Shown here piece by piece: positions 28,011 to 37,459 of a DNA stretch of 64,000 nucleotides (the stretch's first letter is position 1; each line of letters starts with the position of its first letter). The position numbers and the translations under genes were made by a program. The notes beneath the pieces were generated by a model. That model made no database searches and was not told where the DNA came from. It saw nothing but the letters and a program-made list of their open reading frames with translations. This stretch comes from Marinobacter szutsaonensis. GTDB taxonomy: Bacteria; Pseudomonadota; Gammaproteobacteria; Pseudomonadales; Oleiphilaceae. The stretch spans positions 1-64,000 of the forward strand of contig NZ_BAAAFC010000005.1 of assembly GCF_039523335.1 (NCBI RefSeq), in the 5' to 3' direction.

Positions 28011-30239
28011 GTGGGCGACGGCGAGCCACTTTTCAAGCGCGTTGCCATTATCGGTCTGGGACTCATCGGTGGGTCCCTGGCCAGTGCCATCAGACAGCAC
28101 CGGCTGGCCGGCCAGGTAGTCGGTTATGACCGGCGGGCCGAAGAGCTTGCCCTCGGCGAGGAGCTGGGTGTTATCGATGTTGCGGCCGAGTCACTCGAAC
28201 AGGCCGTTCGCGGCAGTGATCTGGTGGTGCTGGCGGTTCCGGTACGCGCGACCCGTGCGGTGCTTGCAGAGGTCAAGCCGTTTCTCGACAGCGACACAGT
28301 TTTGTCCGATGTCGGCAGTACCAAATCCAGTTTTGTAGCGGACGTTGAAGCCGTTTTCGGTGAGCTTTCTCCCCACGTGATTCCCGGTCACCCGATTGCC
28401 GGTTCCGAAAAAAGCGGTATTCGGGCGGCCAATCCCGAGTTGTTTGCCAATCACAAGGTCATCCTGACACCGGCGGACAACGCCCATCAGCCCGATGTCG
28501 AGCGGCTCAGGGCGCTGTGGGAGGGATGTGGTGCCACCGTGTTGACCATGTCCGTGGCGTACCATGACGAAGTACTGGCCGCGACAAGCCACCTGCCGCA
28601 TCTTATTGCCTTCTCCCTCGTGGACACCCTGGCGGGGGAAGACGAGAATATGGATATCTTCCGGTATGCCGCCGGCGGTTTCCGGGATTTTACCCGGATC
28701 GCGGCCAGCGACCCCGTGATGTGGCACGACATCTTTCTGTCGAACCGGGATGCGGTGCTCCGGGTTATCGACCACTTTACCCATGATCTGGACCAGTTGC
28801 GGTCTGCCATTGCCGCTGGCGATGGTGCAATGCTGCTCCGGGTCTTCAGTCGCGCCAAGGCGGCGCGGGAACACTTCACCAAAATGCTTTCAGGACAGGC
28901 GTACGTGACTAACAACAGCGAAAAGCAGGTAACCTTCCAGCTCCAGCCCGGTGGCTCCATCCGGGGTGATATCCGGGTTCCGGGTGACAAATCCATGTCC
29001 CACCGTTCCATCATGCTGGGTGCTCTGGCGGAGGGAATTACCGAGGTCAAAGGTTTCCTCGAAGGTGAAGACAGCCTGGCGACCCTGCAGGCGTTCCGTG
29101 ACATGGGCGTGACCATCGAAGGCCCGGAAGACGGCTTCGTTCGCATCCACGGTGTCGGCATGCACGGCCTGCAGGCACCCCGGGGCCCGCTCTACCTGGG
29201 GAATTCCGGAACCGCCATGCGCCTGTTTGCCGGTTTGCTGGCCGCCCAACCGTTCGATTCCGAGCTGACCGGTGATGCCAGTCTGTCCAAGCGTCCCATG
29301 GGACGCGTTGCCGATCCGCTCCGGGCCATGGGTGCGGTGATCGACACCGCCGAGGGTGGCCGCCCGCCGCTGAAGATTCGTGGCGGTCATAAACTGACCG
29401 GCATTCATTATGAAATGCCCGTGGCCAGTGCCCAGGTCAAATCCTGCCTGTTACTGGCGGGCCTCTATGCCGAGGGCGTTACCTCGGTGACCGAACCTGC
29501 GCCGACACGGGACCATACCGAGCGCATGCTGGAGGGCTTTGGCTATCACGTTCACCGTGACGGCGCTACCGCCAGTGTGTCCGGCGGCGGCAAGCTGACT
29601 GCCTGCGCCATTGATGTGCCCGCGGATATTTCTTCCGCCGCCTTCTTCCTGGTGGCCGGGAGCATTGCCCCTGATTCCGAACTGGTGCTGCGTCATGTCG
29701 GCATGAATCCGACCCGGGTGGGGGTTATCAATATCCTGCGCCAGATGGGCGCCGATATCGAAGTGCTCGAGGAGCGGGAGATCGGCGGTGAGCCAGTGGC
29801 TGACCTGCGTGTACGCTCTGCCGAGCTCAAGGGCATCGATATCCCGGAAGAGCAGGTGCCCCTGGCTATCGACGAATTCCCTGTACTGTTCATCGCCGCC
29901 ACCTGCGCGCAGGGCCGTACGGTGCTACGCGGTGCCGAGGAACTGCGGGTGAAAGAAAGCGACCGGATCCAGGTGATGGCGGACGGTCTGGCAGCCCTGG
30001 GCGTTGAGACGACGGTTACCCCGGATGGCATCATCATCGATGGTGGCCAGGAGATTGGCGGTGGAACGTTGAACAGCCACGGGGATCACCGCATTGCCAT
30101 GTCGTTCGCGGTGGCATCCCTGAGGGCAACCGGACCGATCGAGATCACGGACTGCGCCAACGTTGCCACCTCCTTCCCCAGCTTTGTGGAGCTCGCGCAG
30201 CAGACCGGTATCCAGATCCGTACAGAAGGTGGTGAGTGA
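28011..30239 (+). CDS. tyrA-aroA: Fused prephenate dehydrogenase / EPSP synthase
   Basis: One polypeptide carries two pathway steps. Residues about 10-290 are an NAD-dependent prephenate dehydrogenase ([28 protein letters not shown]). Residues about 305-742 are 3-phosphoshikimate 1-carboxyvinyltransferase ([26 protein letters not shown]; the Lys/Arg-rich RVKESDRI). There is no stop or restart between them. The GTG at 28011, one base after the hisC stop and 10 bp after GGAGG, is preferred; an in-frame GTG at 27987 would overlap hisC. The fusion is known in pseudomonads and relatives. The end overlaps cmk (TGATG). Confidence 0.95.
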   Translation: MGDGEPLFKRVAIIGLGLIGGSLASAIRQHRLAGQVVGYDRRAEELALGEELGVIDVAAESLEQAVRGSDLVVLAVPVRATRAVLAEVKPFLDSDTVLSDVGSTKSSFVADVEAVFGELSPHVIPGHPIAGSEKSGIRAANPELFANHKVILTPADNAHQPDVERLRALWEGCGATVLTMSVAYHDEVLAATSHLPHLIAFSLVDTLAGEDENMDIFRYAAGGFRDFTRIAASDPVMWHDIFLSNRDAVLRVIDHFTHDLDQLRSAIAAGDGAMLLRVFSRAKAAREHFTKMLSGQAYVTNNSEKQVTFQLQPGGSIRGDIRVPGDKSMSHRSIMLGALAEGITEVKGFLEGEDSLATLQAFRDMGVTIEGPEDGFVRIHGVGMHGLQAPRGPLYLGNSGTAMRLFAGLLAAQPFDSELTGDASLSKRPMGRVADPLRAMGAVIDTAEGGRPPLKIRGGHKLTGIHYEMPVASAQVKSCLLLAGLYAEGVTSVTEPAPTRDHTERMLEGFGYHVHRDGATASVSGGGKLTACAIDVPADISSAAFFLVAGSIAPDSELVLRHVGMNPTRVGVINILRQMGADIEVLEEREIGGEPVADLRVRSAELKGIDIPEEQVPLAIDEFPVLFIAATCAQGRTVLRGAEELRVKESDRIQVMADGLAALGVETTVTPDGIIIDGGQEIGGGTLNSHGDHRIAMSFAVASLRATGPIEITDCANVATSFPSFVELAQQTGIQIRTEGGE

Positions 30240-30919
30240 TGGCAGACAGCAAGGCACCGGTTATTGCGGTGGATGGCCCCGGTGGTTCAGGAAAGGGCAC
30301 CATCACCCAGATGCTGGCGCAGAAGCTGGGCTGGCACCTGCTGGACAGTGGTGCCCTGTACCGCCTGACCGCGCTGGCGGCCATGCGTCAGGGCGTTTCC
30401 TTTGATGATGAAGAGGGACTGGTCCGGGTGGCGTCCTCGCTGGACGTGAGCTTCGAGCCGACCCCGGCCGGTCAGCCGGCGAAAGTGTTGCTGGCAGGGG
30501 AGGATGTGACCTCCGAGATTCGCACCGAGACTTGCGGTGACAACGCCTCCCGGGTGGCGGTCATGCAGCCGGTCCGGGATGCGTTGTTGCAGAGGCAGCG
30601 GGACTTTCGCCAGGTGCCCGGCCTGGTCGCCGATGGCCGCGACATGGGCACGGTGGTGTTCCCGGATGCGCCAGTGAAAATCTTCCTGACGGCCAGCGCC
30701 GAGGAACGTGCCCGGCGACGTTTTAACCAGTTGAAGGAAGCGGGTGTCGATGTTAATATTGATGCCCTTTTAGAGGAGATACGGGTTCGTGACGAACGGG
30801 ATATGAACCGTTCCGCAGCCCCTCTCAGGCCCGCAGATGATGCGCAAGTCATTGATTCTACGGGGTTGAGTATAGAAGAGGTGTTGGACAGGTGTATGGC
30901 CGCAGCAGGTCAGGCCTGA
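30239..30919 (+). CDS. cmk: Cytidylate kinase
   Basis: It phosphorylates CMP and dCMP with ATP. At 226 residues it is full length. The P-loop is [12 protein letters not shown], with the CMP-binding region at [20 protein letters not shown]. The ATG at 30239 lies within TGATG, overlapping the last base of the aroA stop; a GTG one codon upstream is possible. It ends 130 bp before rpsA, a conserved neighbour. Confidence 0.96.
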   Translation: MADSKAPVIAVDGPGGSGKGTITQMLAQKLGWHLLDSGALYRLTALAAMRQGVSFDDEEGLVRVASSLDVSFEPTPAGQPAKVLLAGEDVTSEIRTETCGDNASRVAVMQPVRDALLQRQRDFRQVPGLVADGRDMGTVVFPDAPVKIFLTASAEERARRRFNQLKEAGVDVNIDALLEEIRVRDERDMNRSAAPLRPADDAQVIDSTGLSIEEVLDRCMAAAGQA

Positions 30920-31049
30920 CTACACCTTTTTGTCGTTGAAATGCCGGAAACAGCGTTATTTGCCAGCCGCTGGCTGATTCCGGAAATCGCTAACAGACCG
31001 TGTTGCTGGCGGCACGGAGTACACTTGCGTTGATCACATAGGACACATA

Positions 31050-32741
31050 ATGAGCGAGAGCTTTGCGGATCTTTTTGAAGAAAGCCTGAAAGAAATTGAC
31101 ATGCAACCGGGTTCCATCGTCCAGGGAACCGTAGTTGACGTCGACAACGACTGGGTCACCGTTAACGCCGGACTGAAGTCCGAGGGCGTTATCCCCGCCT
31201 CCCAGTTCCTCAACGAAAAAGGCGAGTTGGAAGTAGCTGTCGGCGATGTTGTCGATGTGGCTCTCGATGCTGTTGAAGATGGCTTCGGTGAAACCCGTCT
31301 TTCCCGCGAGAAGGCCAAGCGTGCCGAAGCGTGGAAAGTACTGGAGAAGTCCTTCGAGGCCGAAGAAGTTGTTAAAGGCGTGATCAATGGCAAGGTCAAG
31401 GGCGGTTTCACCGTCGACCTGTCTGGCATTCGTGCCTTCCTGCCGGGTTCCCTGGTAGACGTTCGTCCGGTTCGCGACACTGCGCACCTGGAGAACAAAG
31501 AGCTGGAATTCAAGGTTATCAAGCTGGACCAGAAGCGTAACAACGTGGTTGTTTCCCGCCGCGCCGTTCTGGAAGCTGAAAACAGCGAGCAGCGTGAAGC
31601 TCTGCTTGAGACCCTGACCGAGGGTATGGAAATCAAGGGTATCGTCAAGAACCTGACCGACTACGGCGCGTTCGTGGATCTGGGTGGCGTTGACGGCCTG
31701 CTGCACATCACCGATATGGCCTGGAAGCGCATCAAGCATCCGAGCGAAATCGTGAACGTTGGCGATGAGATCAACGTCAAGGTTCTGAAGTTCGACCGTG
31801 AGCGCAATCGTGTTTCCCTGGGTCTGAAGCAGCTGGGCGAAGATCCCTGGGTGGATATCAAGGGCCGTTACCCGGAAGGTTCCAAGGTTACTGCACGCGT
31901 AACCAACCTGACCGACTACGGCTGCTTTGCCGAGCTGGAAGAGGGTGTTGAAGGTCTGGTACACGTGTCCGAAATGGACTGGACCAACAAGAACATTCAT
32001 CCGTCCAAGGTTGTTCAGGTCGGTGACGAAGTAGAAGTCATGATCCTGGATATCGACGAAGAACGTCGTCGTATCTCCCTGGGTATCAAGCAGTGTGTAT
32101 CCAACCCGTGGGAAGACTTCTCCAGCAAGTTCAACAAGGGCGACCGCATCTCCGGTAAGATCAAGTCCATCACTGACTTTGGTATCTTCATCGGTCTGGA
32201 AGGCGGCATCGACGGGCTGGTTCACCTGTCCGACATCAGCTGGAACGAGACTGGCGAAGAAGCCGTTCGCGAGTACAAGAAGGGCGACGAAGTCGAGACC
32301 GTTATCCTGTCTGTTGATCCCGAGCGTGAGCGTATCTCCCTGGGCATCAAGCAGCTGGAAAGCGATCCGTTCGCCGAGTTTGTTCAGCTGAACGACAAGG
32401 GCTCCATCGTCAAGGGCACTGTATCTTCTGTTGACGCCAAAGGAGCAACCGTTGCCCTGAACGACGAGGTTGAAGCGGTACTGAAGGCCTCCGAAATCAG
32501 CCGTGACCGTGTGGAAGACGCACGCAACGCGCTGAAGGAAGGCGAAGAAGTCGAAGCGAAGATCATCAGCATCGACCGCAAGAACCGCGTCATCAACCTG
32601 TCCATCAAGTCCAAGGACGTTGAAGACGACAAGCAGGCGCTGGAAAGCGTCCGCAGCAAGGCCGCTGAATCTTCTGGTGCGACCACCATCGGTGATCTCA
32701 TCAAGGAGCAGATGCAGCAGCAGAACGCCAACAAGGAATAA
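31050..32741 (+). CDS. rpsA: 30S ribosomal protein S1
   Basis: S1 binds mRNA leaders on the 30S subunit and helps start translation. The 563 residues hold six S1/OB repeats. Repeats 3-6 are the RNA-binding set (for example [21 protein letters not shown] and [22 protein letters not shown]). There is no strong Shine-Dalgarno, as is usual for this self-regulated gene, whose leader is recognised by S1 itself in E. coli. A strong terminator follows. Confidence 0.98.
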   Translation: MSESFADLFEESLKEIDMQPGSIVQGTVVDVDNDWVTVNAGLKSEGVIPASQFLNEKGELEVAVGDVVDVALDAVEDGFGETRLSREKAKRAEAWKVLEKSFEAEEVVKGVINGKVKGGFTVDLSGIRAFLPGSLVDVRPVRDTAHLENKELEFKVIKLDQKRNNVVVSRRAVLEAENSEQREALLETLTEGMEIKGIVKNLTDYGAFVDLGGVDGLLHITDMAWKRIKHPSEIVNVGDEINVKVLKFDRERNRVSLGLKQLGEDPWVDIKGRYPEGSKVTARVTNLTDYGCFAELEEGVEGLVHVSEMDWTNKNIHPSKVVQVGDEVEVMILDIDEERRRISLGIKQCVSNPWEDFSSKFNKGDRISGKIKSITDFGIFIGLEGGIDGLVHLSDISWNETGEEAVREYKKGDEVETVILSVDPERERISLGIKQLESDPFAEFVQLNDKGSIVKGTVSSVDAKGATVALNDEVEAVLKASEISRDRVEDARNALKEGEEVEAKIISIDRKNRVINLSIKSKDVEDDKQALESVRSKAAESSGATTIGDLIKEQMQQQNANKE

Positions 32742-32757
32742 GTTTCCTTCTGGTGTG

Positions 32758-32789
32758 AAAAAAACGGGCTCTAAGAGCCCGTTTTTTTT
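32758..32789 (+). terminator. Rho-independent terminator of rpsA
   Basis: CGGGCTC / GAGCCCG forms a 7-bp stem with a TAA loop, preceded by seven A and followed by eight T. It lies 17 bp after the rpsA stop and separates rpsA from ihfB. Confidence 0.93.
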
Positions 32790-32871
32790 GTGTTTTTTTC
32801 TGGTTTGACTAAACTAGGACAAGAAATCACGGTAACTGACTACCGAATAATAAAGAAGAGGGAAGCGCCTC

Positions 32872-33168
32872 ATGACGAAGTCCGAACTGGTCGAACTGAT
32901 TGCTTCCAAGCAGACTCAGTTGTCTGTGAAGGATGTTGAACTTGCAGTGAAAACCATCATAGAGCACATGTCCCAGTCGCTCGCGGATGGTCAGAGAATC
33001 GAAATTCGGGGATTTGGCAGCTTTTCCCTCCATCACCGGGCGGCCCGGGTCGGGCGTAACCCCAAGACCGGTGAGGCTGTGAACTTGCCGGCAAAGTATG
33101 TGCCCCATTTCAAACCCGGGAAGGAACTCCGGGAACAGGTCAATGACAGCCTGAAAAAAGGTTTCTAG
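32872..33168 (+). CDS. ihfB: Integration host factor subunit beta
   Basis: A 98-residue DNA-bending protein that pairs with IhfA. The DNA-arm region [26 protein letters not shown] and [17 protein letters not shown] mark IHF-beta rather than HU. It follows rpsA as in E. coli. A GAGGGAAG ribosome-binding site lies upstream of the ATG. Confidence 0.96.
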   Translation: MTKSELVELIASKQTQLSVKDVELAVKTIIEHMSQSLADGQRIEIRGFGSFSLHHRAARVGRNPKTGEAVNLPAKYVPHFKPGKELREQVNDSLKKGF

Positions 33169-33225
33169 GGTCTCGCAGAGAACATGAAGATTCGGGCCTG
33201 TTGAGCCCTACGGAGTGCTTACGCT

Positions 33226-33528
33226 ATGGCAGGATTGCAGAAAATCCTCATTATTCTGTTGGTACTGGTCCTGATTTTATTGGCACTCGTATTCTCGCTG
33301 AATAACCAGATGGCGGTCTCCCTTAATTTCCTGCTGTTCGAGACCCAACCCCACGGCGTGGCTGTCTGGATTATCATGGCGTTTGTGATTGGTGCATTAT
33401 TTGGTGTGCTGATGACCATGCTGGCGACCGTGCGGACATCGGTATCCCGGCGAACCCTCAAGAAACGACTCGATCGTGCCGAGCAGGCATTGGAGAAATC
33501 CAGGGCTGAGAACGACCGGACTCTTTAA
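33226..33528 (+). CDS. lapA: LapA-family inner-membrane protein
   Basis: A 100-residue protein with two transmembrane helices (about 5-25 ILIILLVLVLILLALVFSL and 42-65 VAVWIIMAFVIGALFGVLMT) and a C-terminal cytoplasmic coiled coil. It corresponds to E. coli LapA (YciS), partner of LapB in controlling LPS synthesis. Its stop TAA overlaps the lapB ATG by one base (TAATG), so the two are translationally coupled. Confidence 0.88.
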   Translation: MAGLQKILIILLVLVLILLALVFSLNNQMAVSLNFLLFETQPHGVAVWIIMAFVIGALFGVLMTMLATVRTSVSRRTLKKRLDRAEQALEKSRAENDRTL

Positions 33529-34697
33529 TGGATATAGTGCTTCAGTGGCTGCTGCTGACCGCGGCAGTTGCGGCCGGCTGGATGGCTGGCCGGCTTGGCA
33601 GTAACAACCGCAGTTCAAAAAGCGCCATCTCTGACGAAGACTCAGTCCGCGATCGCCTCCAGTTCCTGTTTACCAATTACTCCGACCAGGCGGTCGAAAA
33701 CTTCGTGCAGTCCCTCGCCGTCAACAAGGACACCGTCAGCCTGCACCTGTCCATCGGCAGTCACTTCCGGAACAAGGGCGAGACCGACCGCGCCATCCTC
33801 ATTCACCAGAACCTCCTTGCCCGCCCCGAGTTGCCCGGCCGTTTTTCGCCACAGGTGACGATGGAGCTTGCCCTGGACTATCTCAATGCCGGCTTGTTGG
33901 ACCGCGCCGAAGCGCTTCTGCACCAGATCATGGGTGACCGGGAATACGGCCGCGATGCCGCGCTCCAGCTGATCGAGCTGTACCAGCAGGAACGCGAGTG
34001 GGGCAAGGCCGCCGACGTGGCCCGTACCCTCGCTAAGGGCGACTCCGATGTGGTGCTGTTCAAGGCCCTGGCCTATATCACCTGTGAGCTTTCCGAGAAG
34101 GCGCTGAAACACGACGATCGATGGACAGCCCAGAAGTTGGCCAAGGAGGCCCTGGAATATGACCGCTCCTGCGTCCGCGCCACGCTGATCCTGATGAGTC
34201 TCCTGGTTCGACAAGGCAGCTTCCGGGAAGCCGGAAAGGAAAGTCTCAAGGTATTCGACCAGAACCCGGAGTTCGGGCCGGAAGCGATTGACCGCCTCAT
34301 GAAGCTTGAACGAGAGCATGGCGACGTCGGCCGCCTGGTGAAAAAGCTTCGCAAACTCTACGAGAAATATCCCAGCACGAGTTTGCTTCTGGCTCTGGTA
34401 GAATCTGTCGAACGCTCTTCCGGGCGACCTGGAGCGATTGATCTGTTGCGCCAGGAGTTGGAAATCCGTCCCTCCGTGCGGGGACTGTTGAGACTGGTTG
34501 AAATGGCCGGTTACGAAAAGGGCATGACCACGGACGAAGGTCGCCTGGTCAGCCGGATCGGCCATCTGCTCCTGTCTAACCGCCCGGTTTATCGCTGCGT
34601 AAACTGCGGCTTCTCCGGCCAGCAGTTACACTGGCTCTGCCCGAGCTGCAAACAGTGGGAAACCATCCGCCCGATCCAGGGCGTGGAAGCTGAATAA
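33528..34697 (+). CDS. lapB: Lipopolysaccharide assembly protein LapB
   Basis: LapB (YciM) is an essential-type inner-membrane scaffold that directs FtsH to degrade LpxC and so balances LPS and phospholipid synthesis. The 389 residues include an N-terminal anchor ([17 protein letters not shown]), about nine TPR repeats in the cytoplasm, and a C-terminal rubredoxin-like metal knob with two CxxC pairs (CVNCG and CPSCK). All four cysteines are intact. It is coupled to lapA and lies 31 bp before pyrF. Confidence 0.94.
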   Translation: MDIVLQWLLLTAAVAAGWMAGRLGSNNRSSKSAISDEDSVRDRLQFLFTNYSDQAVENFVQSLAVNKDTVSLHLSIGSHFRNKGETDRAILIHQNLLARPELPGRFSPQVTMELALDYLNAGLLDRAEALLHQIMGDREYGRDAALQLIELYQQEREWGKAADVARTLAKGDSDVVLFKALAYITCELSEKALKHDDRWTAQKLAKEALEYDRSCVRATLILMSLLVRQGSFREAGKESLKVFDQNPEFGPEAIDRLMKLEREHGDVGRLVKKLRKLYEKYPSTSLLLALVESVERSSGRPGAIDLLRQELEIRPSVRGLLRLVEMAGYEKGMTTDEGRLVSRIGHLLLSNRPVYRCVNCGFSGQQLHWLCPSCKQWETIRPIQGVEAE

Positions 34698-34728
34698 ACC
34701 CGTTACGATTTACCCCAGGAACCGAACC

Positions 34729-35439
34729 GTGCAAAACCCCTCTGACCCCAAGATCATCGTCGCCCTCGACTTCCCCTCCCAGAACCCGGCGCTGGCCCTG
34801 GTCGACCAGCTGGACCCGGCCAAATGCCGCCTGAAAGTCGGCAAGGAGCTGTTCACCCGCTCTGGTCCGCAACTGGTACAGGCGTTGCAGGGCAGGGGCT
34901 TCGATGTGTTCCTGGACCTGAAATTCCACGACATCCCGAACACCACCTCCGCCGCCGTTGCCGCTGCCGCCGATCTCGGCGTCTGGATGGTGAACGTCCA
35001 CGCCTTCGGCGGTGAAAAGATGATGGTCGCCTGCCGCGAACGCCTGGAATCCTTCGGCGCAGACAAGCCCCTGCTGATCGCCGTAACTGTCCTGACCAGC
35101 ATGGGAGCCGACGATCTCGCCGGCATCGGCATCACCGACTCCCCGGAAGCCCAGGTCTCACGCCTGGCAACCCTGACCCGCAACTGCGGCCTTGACGGCG
35201 TCGTCTGCTCCGCGCAGGAAGCTCCAAAGCTCAAAGCCGAGCATGGCGCCGACTTTAAACTGATCACCCCGGGTATCCGGCCGCTGGCCGCCGACAAAGG
35301 CGACCAACAACGCATCATGACTCCCACGGATGCCCTCAAAGCCGGTTCCGACTACCTCGTGATTGGCCGTCCGATTACCCAGGCGCCTGATCCATTGGCT
35401 GCTCTGGAAGCTATCCATTCTGAGGTGGTTGGCCTCTAA
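34729..35439 (+). CDS. pyrF: Orotidine 5'-phosphate decarboxylase
   Basis: It makes UMP from OMP in pyrimidine synthesis. The 236-residue TIM barrel has the catalytic Lys-Asp array in [19 protein letters not shown] near the N-terminus, and VIGRPIT for phosphate binding. The start is a GTG at 34729, with CAGGAA upstream. It is last in the lapA-lapB-pyrF unit. A repeat-rich intergenic region follows. Confidence 0.95.
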   Translation: MQNPSDPKIIVALDFPSQNPALALVDQLDPAKCRLKVGKELFTRSGPQLVQALQGRGFDVFLDLKFHDIPNTTSAAVAAAADLGVWMVNVHAFGGEKMMVACRERLESFGADKPLLIAVTVLTSMGADDLAGIGITDSPEAQVSRLATLTRNCGLDGVVCSAQEAPKLKAEHGADFKLITPGIRPLAADKGDQQRIMTPTDALKAGSDYLVIGRPITQAPDPLAALEAIHSEVVGL

Positions 35440-35488
35440 CTTGTTTTCTGTCCCTTAATCCTGACCCAGCCTGCTGTCTTGGCGGGCT

Positions 35489-35596
35489 GGTGGTGTGGGG
35501 CCGCCCTCCCAAAAACCGCTACGAGCACGTCCATGTGCGCTTGTTTCAGGCCATCCTTGGCCTTCAACATTTTTGGGAGGGCGGCCCCACACCACC
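35489..35596 (-). repeat. Variable-arm hairpin element, copy A
   Basis: Perfect 27-bp inverted arms (35489-35515 and 35570-35596; outer part GGTGGTGTGGGGCCG, inner part CTCCCAAAAA) enclose a 54-nt core (35516-35569). Read on the minus strand, the last 27 core bases are identical to those of copy B (AAGCGCACATGGACG and onward). The core holds GGCCAAGGATGGCC, a small hairpin with AGGA in the loop. It lies 50 bp after the pyrF stop. No coding potential is credited. Confidence 0.9.
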
Positions 35597-35705
35597 GGTC
35601 TAGGCATCCGGGGGTATCGCAACTGATCTGAAAGAGAATTTTGGGGAGGGTTGATGGGAGATTCTCTCCGCGCTCTAGTGAAGGCGGATATCTCCTGAAT
35701 TCAGA

Positions 35706-35812
35706 GGGGCGGTGGGTACCTGCTCCCAAAAATGTGCGGAGCCATGGATGGCGGAGCCAAGCGCACATGGACGTGCTCGTAGCGGTTTTTGGGAGCAGGT
35801 ACCCATCGCACC
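35706..35812 (+). repeat. Variable-arm hairpin element, copy B
   Basis: 27-bp inverted arms with two mismatches (35706-35732 and 35786-35812) enclose a 53-nt core (35733-35785). The outer arm sequence (GGTGGGTACCTG) is unrelated to copy A, but the innermost CTCCCAAAAA is shared. The core contains GCCATGGATGGC and GCACATGGACGTGC, two short hairpins with GGA in the loop. It is inverted relative to copy A, 110 bp away. The 110 bp between them hold no recognisable gene. Confidence 0.9.
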
Positions 35813-35899
35813 TTGCACCAGAACTGGAAAGCTAGGGCAGGACTAAAGCCCAAAACCCAAAACTTAATCAGAGCTTCTAGAGAAAAAACGAACAAACAC

Positions 35900-35937
35900 A
35901 AAAAAGCCCGCTAACTCAGAGAATTAGCGGGCTTTCG
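35900..35937 (-). terminator. Terminator of the first tRNA-Asn gene
   Basis: On the minus strand an AAAGCCCGCTAA / TTAGCGGGCTTT stem is followed by a T-run, starting 7 bp beyond the tRNA 3' end. It is a classical Rho-independent terminator. Confidence 0.9.
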
Positions 35938-35943
35938 AAATAT

Positions 35944-36019
35944 TGGCTCCCCGAGCTGGGCTCGAACCAGCGACAAACGGATTAACAGTCCGTTGCTCTA
36001 CCAACTGAGCTATCGGGGA
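35944..36019 (-). tRNA. tRNA-Asn(GTT), copy 1
   Basis: A 76-nt cloverleaf including an encoded CCA. The acceptor stem TCCCCGA pairs with TCGGGGA. The anticodon loop reads CTGTTAA (anticodon GTT, asparagine), and the T loop has GGTTCGAGCCC. The sequence is identical to the copy at 50614-50689. Confidence 0.97.
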
Positions 36020-36043
36020 ACGTCGTCATGTGACGAGGCGCGT

Positions 36044-36072
36044 ATATTAAGGTGGCTATACCGCCTCGTCAA
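36044..36072 (-). promoter_or_regulatory. Sigma-70 promoter of tRNA-Asn copy 1
   Basis: On the minus strand TTGACG (36072-36067) and TAATAT (36049-36044) are separated by exactly 17 bp. A GC-rich discriminator (ACGCGCC) follows, typical of stringently controlled stable-RNA promoters. Confidence 0.85.
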
Positions 36073-36089
36073 CCCCTGACAAAAACTTT

Positions 36090-37274
36090 TTAGCCAAGCG
36101 CCTTCTGCAAACGCTCAACCGCCTTCTGCAGGTTCTCCATGCTCGTCGCGAAGCTCAGGCGCATGTGGCCCGGAGCGCCGAAGGCGGAGCCCGGAACGAT
36201 GGCCACGCCGGCGTCGGTCAGCAGCTTCTCGGCGAACTCCACGTCTGTGCTGACGCTGTCATCGGCATCGATGGCGCCCTGGAAGCTCGGGAACACGTAG
36301 AAGGTGCCGTCGCCGTTCAGACACTCAACGCCCGGCAGCTTGTTCAGGGCATCTACCAGCCAGTCGTGACGTTCCTTGAACGCCTTGACCATCTCGCCCA
36401 CGCACGCCTGATCACCGTCCAGGGCGGCGGTGGCGGCGGCCTGGGAGATGGAGCAGGGGTTGGAGGTGCTCTGGGACTGGATCTTCTTCATGGCGCCGAT
36501 GATCTTGGCCGGGCCTGCGGCATAGCCGATACGCCAGCCGGTCATGGAGTAGGCCTTGGACACACCGTTCAGTACGAAGGTGCGCTCGTAAAGCTCCGGA
36601 CAGGCGTTCACGATGTTGCAGAACGGCTTGCCGGTCCACAGGATCGGCTCGTACATGTCGTCCGTGGCGATCATGATATTCGGATGCTTCTTCAGCACCT
36701 CACCGATCGCCTTCAGCTCTTCCATGGAGTAGGCCATGCCACTCGGGTTGGACGGGCTGTTGATCACGAACAGGCGGGTACGCTCGGTGATGGCGTTTTC
36801 CAGCTGCTCAGGGGTGATCTTGAAGCGGGTGTCGGCGCTGGTCTCGATGATGACCGGCTTGCCTTCGGCGACCAGTACCATGTCCGGGTAGGAAACCCAG
36901 TAAGGTGCCGGGATGATGGCTTCATCACCTTCATTTAGTGTGGCAAGTGCCAGGTTGAAAAAGCTCTGTTTGCCACCACTGCTAACCAATATCTGGTTGG
37001 CTTCGTATTCCAGGCCGTTGTCCCGTTTGAACTTCGCAATAATCGCTTTCTTCAGGGCCGGCGTACCATCCACGGCAGTGTATTTGGTCTGGCCGTTGTT
37101 GATGGCTTCAATGGCTGCCTGTTTGATGTGCTCGGGGGTGTCGAAGTCCGGCTCGCCTGCACCCAGGCCGATGATGTCCTGGCCCGCTGCGCGGAGTTCG
37201 GCGGCCTTGTTGGTGACTGCGAGGGTGGGAGAGGGCTTGATAGCCTGTACTCGGCTGGAAAGTTGAAGGTCCAA
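36090..37274 (-). CDS. Aspartate/aromatic-type class I aminotransferase
   Basis: A PLP aminotransferase of 394 residues, of the 1-gamma aspartate/prephenate aminotransferase type. GLGAGEPDFDTPEHI, INSPSNPSGMAYS and the PLP lysine in GVSKAYSMTGWRIGY are present, and RLSFAT near the C-terminus holds the substrate carboxylate Arg. It most likely makes aspartate from oxaloacetate and glutamate; some relatives accept prephenate. It diverges from uvrB with 185 bp between them. Full length. Confidence 0.9.
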   Translation of the reverse strand: MDLQLSSRVQAIKPSPTLAVTNKAAELRAAGQDIIGLGAGEPDFDTPEHIKQAAIEAINNGQTKYTAVDGTPALKKAIIAKFKRDNGLEYEANQILVSSGGKQSFFNLALATLNEGDEAIIPAPYWVSYPDMVLVAEGKPVIIETSADTRFKITPEQLENAITERTRLFVINSPSNPSGMAYSMEELKAIGEVLKKHPNIMIATDDMYEPILWTGKPFCNIVNACPELYERTFVLNGVSKAYSMTGWRIGYAAGPAKIIGAMKKIQSQSTSNPCSISQAAATAALDGDQACVGEMVKAFKERHDWLVDALNKLPGVECLNGDGTFYVFPSFQGAIDADDSVSTDVEFAEKLLTDAGVAIVPGSAFGAPGHMRLSFATSMENLQKAVERLQKALG

Positions 37275-37459
37275 ACTTGAGCTCCTTAAAGCTGCGTCCT
37301 ATTGGGCTGCGATCGGCCGGGGGGGCCATTGCTGGCTGATTTTCGCCCAGCCGTCGATCGCACTGATGGTATCATGAAGCCAGCGTAACGCTAAATTTCT
37401 CGATGGTATAAGTCCGCCCGGGGCGGGCACCGCGCAAATCCGGAGGTTATCCGCCAGTT

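Noticed and set aside
35436..35901. Small frames in the intergenic repeats (for example QAHMDVLVAVFG and CAWLRHPWLR stretches)
   Set aside because: They are translations of the repeat core, which recurs in different frames and orientations. Annotated 'hypothetical proteins' of this kind are probably artefacts.
37380..37459. LexA box upstream of uvrB
   Set aside because: No CTG-N10-CAG match seen.
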